Of a DNA stretch of 64,000 nucleotides, positions 36,416 to 45,802 are shown in pieces (positions within the stretch are counted from its first letter, which is position 1; the number at the start of each line of letters is the position of its first letter). The notes below the pieces were generated by a model. The model worked only from the letters and a program-made list of their open reading frames with translations, was not told where the DNA came from and searched no databases. The translations under genes were made by a program, and so were the position numbers. The DNA lies in contig CAKZQF010000137.1 in assembly GCA_937139475.1 (NCBI GenBank), positions 24,203 through 88,202 on the forward strand. The letters are read 5' to 3'. The DNA is from an uncultured Gammaproteobacteria bacterium (GTDB lineage Bacteria; Pseudomonadota; Gammaproteobacteria; Enterobacterales; Psychrobiaceae).

Positions 36416-39136
36416 ATGCGTAATAAAAAGCCCAAGCTAAATTATCTATCGATGCTTGTCATGCTTAACCTTGGCGTTGCGACATCAGTAACGGCAGAAG
36501 AAGTAGTTAAGAAAAAAGCTGAAAAAGAAATAGAGAAAATCACCGTAACAGGTATTCAGGCAAGTCTTATTAAAGCAATGGATATTAAACAATCATCAGA
36601 CGGTTTAGTGGATGCTATTGCGGCTGAAGATATCGGTAAGTTCCCCGATCAAAATGTTGCAGAGTCATTACAACGTATCTCTGGGGTTGCAATTGACCGT
36701 GATGGCGGTGAAGGCCAACTGATTAGTGTACGTGGTTTAGGGCCAGAATTTAATGCCGTATTAGTTAATGGACGCACCATGGCAACCGTCAGCGGTGGTC
36801 GTGCATTTAGTTTTGATACCTTGGCCTCAGAGCTAATTAATGGCGCAGAAGTGCACAAGTCGCAAACGGCAAAAGTTCAAGACGGTAGTATCGGTGCAAC
36901 GGTTAATGTCACAACCCATCGTCCGCTTGATATTGGCGAGTTCAAAGCAGTTGCTAGCATCAAAGACACTTTTGACAAAATGTCAGACACCCACAACCCG
37001 ACCTTTTCCGGCTTAATAAGCAATACGTTTGACGATGGAAAATTCGGTGTTTTGGCGTCGCTTGCTTATAGCGATAAAGACAGCCGTAGCGATGTAGCGG
37101 AAACTGCGGGTTATCTCGTTGAAACGCTAGATTCACTAAGTAGTGGTGAGGTACTTGAAGATGTATTCATGCCGCGTAACTACGACCAAATCGTAAAAAC
37201 TGAAAATCGTAAACGAACTAGCGGCAGCTTAGTTTTACAATACCGTCCAAGTGATGAGCTCTCGATCACTGGTGACGTATTATACTCAAAATATGATGTC
37301 AGCTACCGTCAAGACATTCTAGCCCATTGGTTTGAACCGGGTAATATCGTTGATGCCACCCTTGATGAAAACCGCACCGTAGTAAAATTAGCGACAGGCA
37401 ATGGTAGCTATACCGATTACCTAAACCGTATGTCTGTTCGTCCAACGACAACCACAGCCGCCGGTCTGAACGCCGAGTGGAAATTAAGTGAAGATGTTAA
37501 CTTCATCGGTGATATTTCATACTCAAAGGCAAAATCTGAAGGTGGTAACGGTACTACCGATACCGTTGCTGGCTTCCGCAACGATTACACCTACGATAAC
37601 ACCACTGGTGGTCCAGTGCCTGTGATTGGTTTTGAAGAGAACCTTAGTAAAGATGGTCTTGGAGCGAACTGGGGTAGTATTTTCGGCAACGACATTGAAG
37701 ATGAAATATTCGAGGTTCGCGCTGACATTGAGTGGGTTGTCGACTCCGGTGCCCTGTCAAAAGTGCATACTGGTGTGTCATTATCTGATCGCACTTTATC
37801 AACCTTGCCAACCTATACTTCTCGTGATGTTTACAGCAAGTTCTGGGGCTATGCAATCGACCTACCTTCAAGTTTATTCACTGACTTTAACGCTGATGGT
37901 TTCTTATCTGGCGTGCCAGGCAACCCGGTTGATGATTGGTTAATTTTTGATTCTTATGAATACATGGCTTATTTAGAAAGCGATGAAGGCTTAGCACAAC
38001 TAAGCGCAGAAGATGCTGCCGCAGCAAGAGCTGCGCTTGCCGCTAAAAATGGTCACAACGCAGAAGACAAACTAGCCAGCTCGTCAAAGATACAAGAGAA
38101 ACTATCAGCCATTTACCTTGATGCTTATTTTGAAGGTGAGTTAGGCGAAATGCCATGGCAGGTTGTTGCCGGTATGCGTTATGTACAAACTGATACCACT
38201 TCATCAGGCTACGGTAATGCACTCATTGATATCGAAGTACCAACAACAGGCGATATCTACTCTCCAATCGTCTCTGAAGATATTGTACCGATTAGCGTTG
38301 ATGGCAGTTACAACAACTTCCTGCCAAGTCTAAACGCACGGATTGAAGTATTGGAAGATGTCATCGTTCGCGCTGCCTACTCAAAATCAATCACACGCCC
38401 AACACTAGGCGAGCTATCGGCTTCAATGTGGTATAGCGACGGTAAGCTTGATAGCCTAAAGGCTTCTGGCGGTAACCCACACCTTAAGCCATACGAGTCA
38501 ACTAACTTTGACTTAAGCTTTGAGTGGTATTTTGATGAAGCAAGCTACGCGGCTATTTCTTATTACAGCAAAGATGTTGAAAACTTTATTGATGGTGGCA
38601 TTTCAGAGGAAGTAATCTCTGTACCAAGCGGTGATTATGACTTCACCGTGAGCCGCCCTATGAACTTAAACTCAACTGAAATTGACGGTTTTGAATTGGC
38701 TGTGCAACACAGCTTCACTAACTTGCCTGCACCATTTGATGGTTTAGGTGTCAGTGCAAACATGACATTTGTTGATAGCGAGTCAAGTGCCGATACAGCT
38801 GAGAAGCCGTTGCCATTGCCAGGGCTTGGTGATTCGCAAAACTTAGTTGTATTTTACGAGAAAGATGCCGTTCAATTCCGTGTTGCTTATAACAACCGTG
38901 ATGAATTTATGCAGGTCACTTCAAACTGGGCTGGCGGCGCGCCAATCTACGTTGAAGATTACTATCAAGTAGATGTCAGTGGTAGTTATGATATCGATGA
39001 AACCTTTACAGTTTTCTTCGAAGGTATTAACGTAACTAACGAAATTACGCAAAAGCGTGGCCTATACTCTAACCACGCACTATACACTATCGAAACAGGT
39101 CCACGATACTCTATTGGTATTCGCGGTTCGTTCTAG
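36416..39136 (+). CDS. TonB-dependent outer membrane receptor
   Basis: 906 residues: signal peptide (about 1-27), a TonB-box-like segment IEKITVTG, the plug domain with ALIAAEDIGKFPDQNVAES-type start, GVAIDRDGGEGQLISVRGLGPEFNAVLVNGR, then a 22-strand barrel ending in a C-terminal phenylalanine (IGIRGSF). This subfamily in marine and plant-associated bacteria is mostly linked to glycan or glycan-like nutrients, but the substrate cannot be read from sequence. The gene lies before saccharopine genes but a terminator separates them. GGAG supports the start. Confidence 0.9.
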   Translation: MRNKKPKLNYLSMLVMLNLGVATSVTAEEVVKKKAEKEIEKITVTGIQASLIKAMDIKQSSDGLVDAIAAEDIGKFPDQNVAESLQRISGVAIDRDGGEGQLISVRGLGPEFNAVLVNGRTMATVSGGRAFSFDTLASELINGAEVHKSQTAKVQDGSIGATVNVTTHRPLDIGEFKAVASIKDTFDKMSDTHNPTFSGLISNTFDDGKFGVLASLAYSDKDSRSDVAETAGYLVETLDSLSSGEVLEDVFMPRNYDQIVKTENRKRTSGSLVLQYRPSDELSITGDVLYSKYDVSYRQDILAHWFEPGNIVDATLDENRTVVKLATGNGSYTDYLNRMSVRPTTTTAAGLNAEWKLSEDVNFIGDISYSKAKSEGGNGTTDTVAGFRNDYTYDNTTGGPVPVIGFEENLSKDGLGANWGSIFGNDIEDEIFEVRADIEWVVDSGALSKVHTGVSLSDRTLSTLPTYTSRDVYSKFWGYAIDLPSSLFTDFNADGFLSGVPGNPVDDWLIFDSYEYMAYLESDEGLAQLSAEDAAAARAALAAKNGHNAEDKLASSSKIQEKLSAIYLDAYFEGELGEMPWQVVAGMRYVQTDTTSSGYGNALIDIEVPTTGDIYSPIVSEDIVPISVDGSYNNFLPSLNARIEVLEDVIVRAAYSKSITRPTLGELSASMWYSDGKLDSLKASGGNPHLKPYESTNFDLSFEWYFDEASYAAISYYSKDVENFIDGGISEEVISVPSGDYDFTVSRPMNLNSTEIDGFELAVQHSFTNLPAPFDGLGVSANMTFVDSESSADTAEKPLPLPGLGDSQNLVVFYEKDAVQFRVAYNNRDEFMQVTSNWAGGAPIYVEDYYQVDVSGSYDIDETFTVFFEGINVTNEITQKRGLYSNHALYTIETGPRYSIGIRGSF

Positions 39137-39155
39137 CGGTATAAGCGAAACAATT

Positions 39156-39188
39156 GTGGCGCCACGCTCTTAAGTCGCGCCACTTTTT
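39156..39188 (+). terminator. Intrinsic terminator of the TonB receptor gene
   Basis: GTGGCGC pairs with GCGCCAC across a 14-base loop and is followed by TTTTTA. It is placed 20 bases after the receptor stop codon. Confidence 0.7.
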
Positions 39189-39217
39189 ACTTTACACAAC
39201 TTAGAAAATAAAATTTT

Positions 39218-40285
39218 ATGAGCAAAGCACATATTTGGCTACGAGCAGAAACTAAACCTGATGAAGAGCGCACAGCCCTTTCACCAGCCAATGCCACGGC
39301 ATTAGTTGAAGCAGGTTTTAAAGTAACCGTTGAAAAATCAACTCAAAGTATTTTTGATATCGAACAATATCAGCAAACGGGCGTTGAAATAGCACCTGCT
39401 GGCAGCTGGATAGATGCACCTCGAGACGCGATTATTTTGGGGCTTAAAGAATTGCCTGAAGATGACTTTCCGTTAATTCATCAACACATATACTTTGCCC
39501 ACGCTTACAAAGAGCAAGCCGGTTGGCAAGCATTGTTATCACGCTTCACTCGTGGTGGTGGTGAACTATTCGACTTAGAATATTTAGTCGATGAAAACAA
39601 ACGCCGCGTAGCCGCTTTCGGCTATTGGGCTGGTTTTGCCGGCGCTGCATTAGCAGTACAAGCTTGGGCAAACCAACAACAAGGCATCACGCCGCCTCTG
39701 GGTGAGTTGTCTTCATATAAAAACAAACAGCAATTGCAAAATGCACTACAGCAAGCACTTGACGCACTGCCAAATCAGCCTAAATTGATGGTAATTGGTG
39801 CCAAGGGGCGTAGTGGTACAGGCGCAGCAGATTTAGCCAAGTCACTCTCACTTGAAGTTATCGAATGGGATATGGCAGAAACACAAAAGGGCGGGCCTTT
39901 TATCGAGATCAACGATGCCGATATTTTTGTTAACTGCGTCTTGATTAACCGCGATCTACCGCCATTTATTACCAAAGAAATGTTAGCATTAGCGGAGCGA
40001 AAACTATCGGTTATTGTCGATGTAAGCTGCGACCCATACGGTAGTTATAACCCACTACCGATATACAATGAGTGCACAACATTCAAGTTACCTTGCTTAT
40101 CAATTGCAACTGACAATACACTCGATCTTATTGCGATCGACCACCTACCATCATTGCTACCAAAAGAAAGTAGTGAAGATTACGGGCAACAACTTATTAC
40201 CCATTTGCTTACACTCGATGATCAAAGCGGCGGCGTATGGCCGGGTGCATTGGCATTATTTAAGCAAAAGTCTCAAGGATTATAA
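39218..40285 (+). CDS. Saccharopine dehydrogenase, lysine-forming type (LYS1-like)
   Basis: 355 residues of the alanine dehydrogenase/LYS1 superfamily. WLRAETKPDEERTALSP is the typical N-terminal substrate region, AHAYKEQAGWQALLSRF follows the fungal LYS1 HCYKxQ motif, and VIGAKGRSGTGA is the dinucleotide-binding loop. In bacteria this enzyme usually works with a LYS9-type partner to degrade lysine through saccharopine, as the next gene (3 bases downstream) suggests. No lysine aminotransferase-type alternative is adjacent. Confidence 0.88.
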   Translation: MSKAHIWLRAETKPDEERTALSPANATALVEAGFKVTVEKSTQSIFDIEQYQQTGVEIAPAGSWIDAPRDAIILGLKELPEDDFPLIHQHIYFAHAYKEQAGWQALLSRFTRGGGELFDLEYLVDENKRRVAAFGYWAGFAGAALAVQAWANQQQGITPPLGELSSYKNKQQLQNALQQALDALPNQPKLMVIGAKGRSGTGAADLAKSLSLEVIEWDMAETQKGGPFIEINDADIFVNCVLINRDLPPFITKEMLALAERKLSVIVDVSCDPYGSYNPLPIYNECTTFKLPCLSIATDNTLDLIAIDHLPSLLPKESSEDYGQQLITHLLTLDDQSGGVWPGALALFKQKSQGL

Positions 40286-40288
40286 TTT

Positions 40289-41449
40289 ATGAGTACACCA
40301 ACAATCCATTGGCTTGGCGCTGGCCTGTCATCAGTTCCGGGGATCATTGAACTGGCCAAAAAGGACACACCAGTCATTGTTTGGAACCGTAGCCTAGAAA
40401 AAGCACAAAAAGCATTAGAAAACGATCAAATTAAAATCGATGTCCGTACATTAGATTGGTCAGTGCTAGCAACAACCATCAAGGCTGGCGATGTGATTAT
40501 TTCAATGCTTCCAGCGACGCTACATTTACAAGCTGCACAACTATGTCTTGATAATAAGGTTCACTTTGTATCTAGCAGCTACATTTCACCAGAAATGCGC
40601 GCACTGGATGCACAAGCTAAACAAGCAGGCTTAAGCTTTGTTAACGAAGTTGGTTTAGATCCTGGTATCGATCATTTGCTAGCGCACTTGCTAGTCGATA
40701 AATATGAAAATAGCAGTGAATTTTCGCCAAGCAACCAACATTATTTCCGCTCTTATTGCGGTGGTTTTCCGAAAGTTGCCAACGATTTCAGATACAAATT
40801 CAGCTGGTCACCCCTTGGTGTATTAAAAGCGCTGCGCTCACAGGCTCAATGGCAGGAAGATGGCATTGCTAAAATCTCTAATGCACCGTGGGAAGCACTA
40901 AGTACTTACTACGCAAAACTTGGTGACGGCCTGGAAGAATTCCAAGCCTACCCTAACCGTGATTCATTGCCTTTTAAAGCACAATACAAATTTGGCCAGG
41001 ACTGGGACGTACAACAATTCGTGCGCGGCACATTACGCCTAAAAGGCTGGTCAGATGCATGGCAGTACTTATTTGATGAATTAGATACATTATCAGGAAA
41101 TGCAGCTGATACTCGCCTTGCTGAATTAAGTACCGAACTAGAAGCTAAATACGGTTACGAAGAGGGTGAGCCCGACCGCGTAGTTATGTGTGTTGAACTA
41201 GAAGTGCGTCGCGACAACCAAGCTATTTGGCATCAAAGTTACTACATCGATAGCGCTGGTAATGAGAATGGCCAATCAATGGCTCGTCTGGTGTCACTAC
41301 CGGTAAGTTTCGCAGTGCAATCAGTGCTTAACAAGCAAGCGCCGAGTGGTGTCAGCGCTGCACCTAGCGATCCGGTACAAATTAAACAATGGCTGGACGA
41401 GTTAGCGGATTTAGGTGACAGTATTGGTCACCATGATCATTTAGTTTAA
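40289..41449 (+). CDS. Saccharopine dehydrogenase, glutamate-forming type (LYS9-like)
   Basis: 386 residues. The nucleotide-binding start HWLGAGLSSVPGIIELA, followed by VVWNRS-like sequence and SMLPATLHLQ, and NEVGLDPGIDHLLA with SYCGGFP are the saccharopine reductase hallmarks. It splits saccharopine to alpha-aminoadipate semialdehyde plus glutamate. Three bases separate it from the LYS1-like gene, so the pair forms a lysine catabolic unit. It is followed by a 400-base region rich in inverted repeats. Confidence 0.88.
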   Translation: MSTPTIHWLGAGLSSVPGIIELAKKDTPVIVWNRSLEKAQKALENDQIKIDVRTLDWSVLATTIKAGDVIISMLPATLHLQAAQLCLDNKVHFVSSSYISPEMRALDAQAKQAGLSFVNEVGLDPGIDHLLAHLLVDKYENSSEFSPSNQHYFRSYCGGFPKVANDFRYKFSWSPLGVLKALRSQAQWQEDGIAKISNAPWEALSTYYAKLGDGLEEFQAYPNRDSLPFKAQYKFGQDWDVQQFVRGTLRLKGWSDAWQYLFDELDTLSGNAADTRLAELSTELEAKYGYEEGEPDRVVMCVELEVRRDNQAIWHQSYYIDSAGNENGQSMARLVSLPVSFAVQSVLNKQAPSGVSAAPSDPVQIKQWLDELADLGDSIGHHDHLV

Positions 41450-41539
41450 AGCTGATATCTCAGAGTATTGATAAGCATAGAAAAATTTGTTTATCGTAAT
41501 TTATAAAGTACACAGTTATGTGTGGGTAGCTCCCGTCTT

Positions 41540-41664
41540 TAGTTGCCTTTGCGAATTAAGCTGTTAGAAGAAAAAATCAGGGATGATTTTTTAGCTTTTT
41601 CCGCAAGGATGCGGATAAAAAGCGGTTTCGTTAAGACAGCTTCATGCGCAAAGATAAGCAACTA
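41540..41664. repeat. Multi-stem nested inverted repeat
   Basis: Outer arms TAGTTGC and CTTTGCG (41540-41553) pair with CGCAAAG (41647-41653) and GCAACTA (41658-41664). A second pair AAGCTGT/ACAGCTT (41558-41564, 41636-41642) lies inside. Enclosed are two hairpins: AAAAAATCA/TGATTTTTT (41571-41592) and GCTTTTT-CCGCA/TGCGG-AT-AAAAAGC (41594-41623). The result is a closed multi-branched fold. It could be a dispersed chromosomal repeat, a mobile miniature element or a structured RNA. Confidence 0.7.
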
Positions 41665-41687
41665 ATAAACGGGTCGCCTTTCTTTTG

Positions 41688-41721
41688 GTTACTTTTCTTT
41701 GGCGAAGCAAAGAAAAGTAAC
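41688..41721. repeat. Perfect 14-bp palindrome of a dispersed repeat family
   Basis: GTTACTTTTCTTTG and CAAAGAAAAGTAAC are exact inverted copies around a 6-base GCGAAG loop. The plus-strand reading gives the peptide PFFWLLFFGEAKKSN, a string I recognise from many spurious small ORFs across proteobacteria, so this is probably a member of a widespread intergenic repeat family. Confidence 0.75.
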
Positions 41722-41853
41722 TGGTGTGCTAACGACCATGTGAATTCAATTGATCAGCCTGATTAGCACATCATAAACTTCGCTAGAGCTTCAATTTTTA
41801 TCTGAATGTGCACCTACAGACTGTAAAAAGTCTACTCAAACTTAGGAAAGGAC

Positions 41854-43359
41854 ATGATAGAGAAAAACAAAACGCCAACCCTATTTGACGCGCTATTTCC
41901 TATTGCAGTGTTGCTGACTTTGTTATCACTCGCCGTTTATTTTTTCGGTGATGACTCCTCCTCTGGCCCCAATCAAATTGCCTTAATGTTATGTGCTGGA
42001 ATCGCCAGTATCATCGGTTTGAAAAATGGCTATCAGCGTAAAGAGATTGAAGAAGGGATTATCAAAGGGATTAGCTTAACCTTAGGTGCTATTCTTATTT
42101 TGCTGGCGGTAGGCTCGCTCATTGGTACATGGTTGCTCGCGGGAACAGTACCGACCATGATCTATTTTGGTCTTCAAATCCTTACACCAGAATACTTTTA
42201 TGTCAGTTGCACAATCATCTGTGCCCTAGTGGCCTTATGCATCGGCAGCAGCTGGACGGTGGCTGCGACTATCGGTGTGGCGCTTATGGGGGTTGCAACA
42301 GGTCTTGATGCCTCCGGCCCCATTACCGCGGGCGCCATAATCAGTGGCGCCTACTTTGGCGACAAGCTTTCGCCATTGTCAGACACCACCAATCTAGCTC
42401 CCGCCATTGCTGGAACCGACCTGTTTGTTCATATAAAAAACATGGCATGGAGCACAGTGCCGACATTTACCATTACCCTTATTATCTTTTTGTTGCTTGG
42501 CCAAAGCCAAGATCCAAGTGAGTCAAACCTTCAAATAGCAACGTTGCTAGCCAGCCTGGATCAGCAATTTTTTATCGCCTGGTATTTACTAATACCACTG
42601 GCAGTGACCTTATTTTTAGCCGTAAGGAAAATGCCAGCATTTCCTGCAATCGGCATTGGCGCACTGACGGGCGCATTATGGGCGATACTATTTCAGCAAG
42701 ATCTTATTTTGTCCTATGCCCAAGAAGGGCTATCAACTCTTGAAGCCAACATTATGGTCGTATGGCAAGTGATGTTTGCTGGGGTTGCACTAGATACTGG
42801 CGACAAAGTTATCGACAATCTACTGAGTGGCGGTGGCATGGGCTCAATGCTCAATACTATATGGCTGATCATCTCTGCGATGACCTTTGGCTCAATTATG
42901 GAAAAAATAGGGCTGCTAGAGCGCGTAGTAAAAAGCTTAATGGCTGTAACTAACCGCGCAGCGTCACTTATCACCACCACTATAGTTACCGCCTTTGGTA
43001 CCAACTGTATTGCAGCTGACCAATATATCGCGATTGTTATGCCAGGACGTATGTTTAAGCACGAATATCGCCAGCGTGGCCTTGCCCCGCAAAACCTGTC
43101 TCGCGCCCTTGAAGATGGTGGCACCGTTACCTCACCTCTTATTCCATGGAATACCTGTGGTGCCTATATGCAATCAGTGCTGCTCATTAATCCGTTAGAG
43201 TATGCAGTCTTTTGTTTCTTTAACTGGTTATCACCGTTTGTGGGCATTATCTGCGCCTATGCAGGCTTTAGAGTGAAATATTTACTATCTGGCAGTGAGC
43301 AACAGTTAACGGATGAAGAACCACAACGCTTACCCAAAAAGCTTAGGAGAACCCTATGA
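41854..43359 (+). CDS. NhaC-family Na+/H+ antiporter
   Basis: 501 residues with about eleven to twelve membrane helices. GAIISGAYFGDKLSPLSDTTNLAPAIAG is the diagnostic NhaC segment, and FGTNCIAADQYIAIVMPGRMF with GGTVTSPLIPWNTCGAYM completes the second half of the family signature. It should exchange sodium for protons or transport an organic substrate with sodium, since some members carry dicarboxylates or amino acids. Its stop overlaps the halogenase start (ATGA), so the two are translationally coupled, an unusual pairing. Confidence 0.85.
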   Translation: MIEKNKTPTLFDALFPIAVLLTLLSLAVYFFGDDSSSGPNQIALMLCAGIASIIGLKNGYQRKEIEEGIIKGISLTLGAILILLAVGSLIGTWLLAGTVPTMIYFGLQILTPEYFYVSCTIICALVALCIGSSWTVAATIGVALMGVATGLDASGPITAGAIISGAYFGDKLSPLSDTTNLAPAIAGTDLFVHIKNMAWSTVPTFTITLIIFLLLGQSQDPSESNLQIATLLASLDQQFFIAWYLLIPLAVTLFLAVRKMPAFPAIGIGALTGALWAILFQQDLILSYAQEGLSTLEANIMVVWQVMFAGVALDTGDKVIDNLLSGGGMGSMLNTIWLIISAMTFGSIMEKIGLLERVVKSLMAVTNRAASLITTTIVTAFGTNCIAADQYIAIVMPGRMFKHEYRQRGLAPQNLSRALEDGGTVTSPLIPWNTCGAYMQSVLLINPLEYAVFCFFNWLSPFVGIICAYAGFRVKYLLSGSEQQLTDEEPQRLPKKLRRTL

Positions 43360-44912
43360 GCAAACCATTAAGGCATGTCGTTATTGTTGGAGGCGGCAGC
43401 GCAGGTTGGATAACCGCTGGTAGTATTGCCGCGATGCACAACAGTGCAAGCAATGACGGTGTGCAGGTTACATTAATCGAGTCCCCAGATGTTAATATCA
43501 TCGGTGTTGGTGAAGGTACATGGCCGACCATGCGCACCACGCTACAAAAAATGGGGATATCTGAGACCCAGTTTATGCGTGAGTGTGATGTCAGCTTTAA
43601 GCAAGGAGCAAAATTTGCCAAATGGGTCACTGGCGATGAAGACGATTTTTACTACCATCCGTTAGTATTGCCAGAAGGCTATTTCGAACTCGACTTATAC
43701 AAGTATTGGCAGCAAGATAACCGAGGAAAGTCCTTCTCTGATGCGGTTTGTTTTCAGGAGCAGCTTTGTGAGAAAGGCTTAGCGCCAAAGTTAATTACCT
43801 CCCCCGAGTATGCTGCGGTGGCAAACTACGCTTACCATTTAGATGCAGGAAAGTTTGCAGATTTTTTAAAACGTCATTGTATCAACAAGCTTGGCGTTCA
43901 TTACATTTCCGCCCACGTTGACGGAGTTAACAGTATAGATACAGGCGATATCGCCAGCGTAATCACACGCGAACACGGTGACATTGGCGGCGATTTATTT
44001 GTCGACTGTACTGGCTTTTCGGCATTGCTTATTGGCAAACATTACAATGTTCCATTTATAAGCAAAAAAGACACTTTATTTATCGACACTGCCCTAGCGG
44101 TGCAAATACCCTATGAAGAAGGTGACAATGACATCGCGTCTCACACCATTTCAACAGCACAAGATTCAGGCTGGATTTGGGATATTGGGCTACCTTCTCG
44201 ACGCGGCGTAGGCCATGTTTACTCTAGCGCCCATACCGACCAAGCCTCCGCTGAACAGGCACTAAAAGCTTACCTACATCAATCGATTGGCGACAAGAGT
44301 AACGAGCTAAACTTTAGAAAAATTGATATTAATCCCGGCGTACGTGAAAAATTCTGGGTAAATAACTGTGTTGCCGTCGGCATGGCCGCTGGCTTTTTAG
44401 AGCCATTAGAAGCCTCAGCGTTAGTAATGATAGAACTAGCAGCTACCACCATTAGCGAACAACTGCCTGCTAATCGTCAAACAATGGATATTGTTGCCAA
44501 ACAATACAATCAGCGATTTAATTATAACTGGGATCGCATCATCGATTTTCTTAAACTGCACTATATCGCCAGCAAGCGCGAAGATACTGCTTTTTGGCGG
44601 GATAACCGAGATCCAAAAACTATTCCGCAAAGCCTACAAGACTTAATGACATTATGGCAGCATCGGCCACCGATTGAGTATGACTTTAGCCACAAGCGTG
44701 AAGTATTCTCCGCCGCCAGTTATCAATATGTACTCTATGGGATGGATTTCAATTTCACCAACCCCTCTGTTATCCGCAATGAAAATGAAACTAAGTTCGC
44801 ACAGCGTCTCTTTAAAGAAAATGATAAGAAAACCGAGCAATACTTAAAAGCACTACCAAGCAACCGTGAACTTATCGACAAAGTCGTCGAATTTGGTTTT
44901 AGCAAAGTTTAA
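43356..44912 (+). CDS. Flavin-dependent tryptophan halogenase family protein
   Basis: 518 residues. The FAD-binding GGGSAGW (12-18), the GVGEGTWPTM segment and ECDVSFKQGAKFAKW, whose K82 aligns with the catalytic lysine of PrnA-type halogenases, are present. The second fingerprint reads GWIWDIGLPSRRG rather than canonical WxWxIP. Members of this subfamily cluster with TonB receptors and SapC proteins in marine bacteria, and their substrates are mostly unknown. No flavin reductase gene is adjacent. It overlaps the antiporter gene by four bases and is followed 14 bases later by SapC. Confidence 0.85.
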   Translation: MSKPLRHVVIVGGGSAGWITAGSIAAMHNSASNDGVQVTLIESPDVNIIGVGEGTWPTMRTTLQKMGISETQFMRECDVSFKQGAKFAKWVTGDEDDFYYHPLVLPEGYFELDLYKYWQQDNRGKSFSDAVCFQEQLCEKGLAPKLITSPEYAAVANYAYHLDAGKFADFLKRHCINKLGVHYISAHVDGVNSIDTGDIASVITREHGDIGGDLFVDCTGFSALLIGKHYNVPFISKKDTLFIDTALAVQIPYEEGDNDIASHTISTAQDSGWIWDIGLPSRRGVGHVYSSAHTDQASAEQALKAYLHQSIGDKSNELNFRKIDINPGVREKFWVNNCVAVGMAAGFLEPLEASALVMIELAATTISEQLPANRQTMDIVAKQYNQRFNYNWDRIIDFLKLHYIASKREDTAFWRDNRDPKTIPQSLQDLMTLWQHRPPIEYDFSHKREVFSAASYQYVLYGMDFNFTNPSVIRNENETKFAQRLFKENDKKTEQYLKALPSNRELIDKVVEFGFSKV

Positions 44913-44926
44913 TCAGGGTAAAATCT

Positions 44927-45631
44927 ATGAACATTAATTTAGAGAAAGTCAGTAGCCAAAAGCACCATCAGCTTAAAGTAGCGACAGATGGTCGGCATCA
45001 AAATAACGCTAGCATTCATTTGTGCCATTTAGCTTTACAAGAGATCAGCGCTGCGGCTGCCTACTATCCCATATTCTTGCTCAAAGACTCTGATACGGGG
45101 CAATTTCAGCCTGTCGCCCTGTTTGGCTTAGACATCGATGAGAATATTTATCAACAAGCTAATTTATGGAATAAATGCTACCAGCCGCTAAAACTAACGA
45201 CTCAACCATTCTTCCTTGTTAATAATGAAGCAGCACCAGAGCTTGCAATAAATGTTAGTGACCCTCGAGTACAAAACGATGTGGGAGAGCCACTTTTTGA
45301 GGCTAGTAATGCCACTGTGTACCTAAAACAACAAGCCGCTTCATTAAGCGATTTAACCCAAGGTTTCGTGCTCAATAATGTTTTTATCAACGAACTGAGT
45401 AAATATGATTTAATCGAACCGGTCGAATTAGACATAGCCTTTGCCGATGGTCAACAGCGACAGTTAGATGGCCTATATACAGTTAATCGGGAGATGCTTG
45501 AACACGTCGATGCCCTCACCCAGCAACAATTCGAAAAAAGCGGCTACGTTAAAATCATTGCCGACATGCTAGGCTCAGCCAATCACGTAAAGGTATTAAT
45601 CGATTTAAAGAATCAGCTAAACAAAAACTAG
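44927..45631 (+). CDS. SapC family protein
   Basis: 234 residues matching the SapC family: LCHLALQEISAAAAYYPIFLLKDSDTGQFQPVALFGLDIDENIY, then PFFLV and a C-terminal DGLYTVNREMLEHVDALT segment. Despite the name (a Campylobacter S-layer-associated protein), family function is unresolved; it is a recurrent partner of TonB receptors and Trp-halogenase-like genes. No signal peptide or membrane helix is visible. Last gene of the antiporter-halogenase-SapC unit. Confidence 0.8.
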   Translation: MNINLEKVSSQKHHQLKVATDGRHQNNASIHLCHLALQEISAAAAYYPIFLLKDSDTGQFQPVALFGLDIDENIYQQANLWNKCYQPLKLTTQPFFLVNNEAAPELAINVSDPRVQNDVGEPLFEASNATVYLKQQAASLSDLTQGFVLNNVFINELSKYDLIEPVELDIAFADGQQRQLDGLYTVNREMLEHVDALTQQQFEKSGYVKIIADMLGSANHVKVLIDLKNQLNKN

Positions 45632-45802
45632 TTATTACTCCAAGCTTCGCACCACCTGATGAGTGGTTCGAAATGCTCCTTGAAGCGTTTGGAAAGTTTA
45701 ACAACAATAGAAAAAACAACAGATTTCAGTCACATTTGACAATAACAAAAGGCGAAAAACCTGCACCAGCAAGCTATGGTTTGGGTTGGCGTTATAATTA
45801 AA

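Larger units (their letters stand above)
41450..41853. other. Gene-free region carrying a structured repeat block
   Basis: About 400 bases between the saccharopine genes and the antiporter operon. It contains the nested stems at 41540-41664, the perfect palindrome at 41688-41721 and a further inverted pair TGTGCTAA/TTAGCACA (41725-41732 and 41763-41770). The last 80 bases probably hold the antiporter promoter, with AGGAAAGG before its ATG. Confidence 0.7.

Noticed and set aside
41644..41766. A 40-residue plus-strand frame containing PFFWLLFFGEAKKSN
   Set aside because: The sequence is the translation of a dispersed palindromic repeat; the same peptide string recurs as spurious ORFs in many genomes, so I treat it as a repeat, not a gene.
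42714..43124. A 136-residue minus-strand frame inside the NhaC antiporter gene
   Set aside because: Antisense to conserved transmembrane segments; composition follows the codon pattern of the plus-strand gene.
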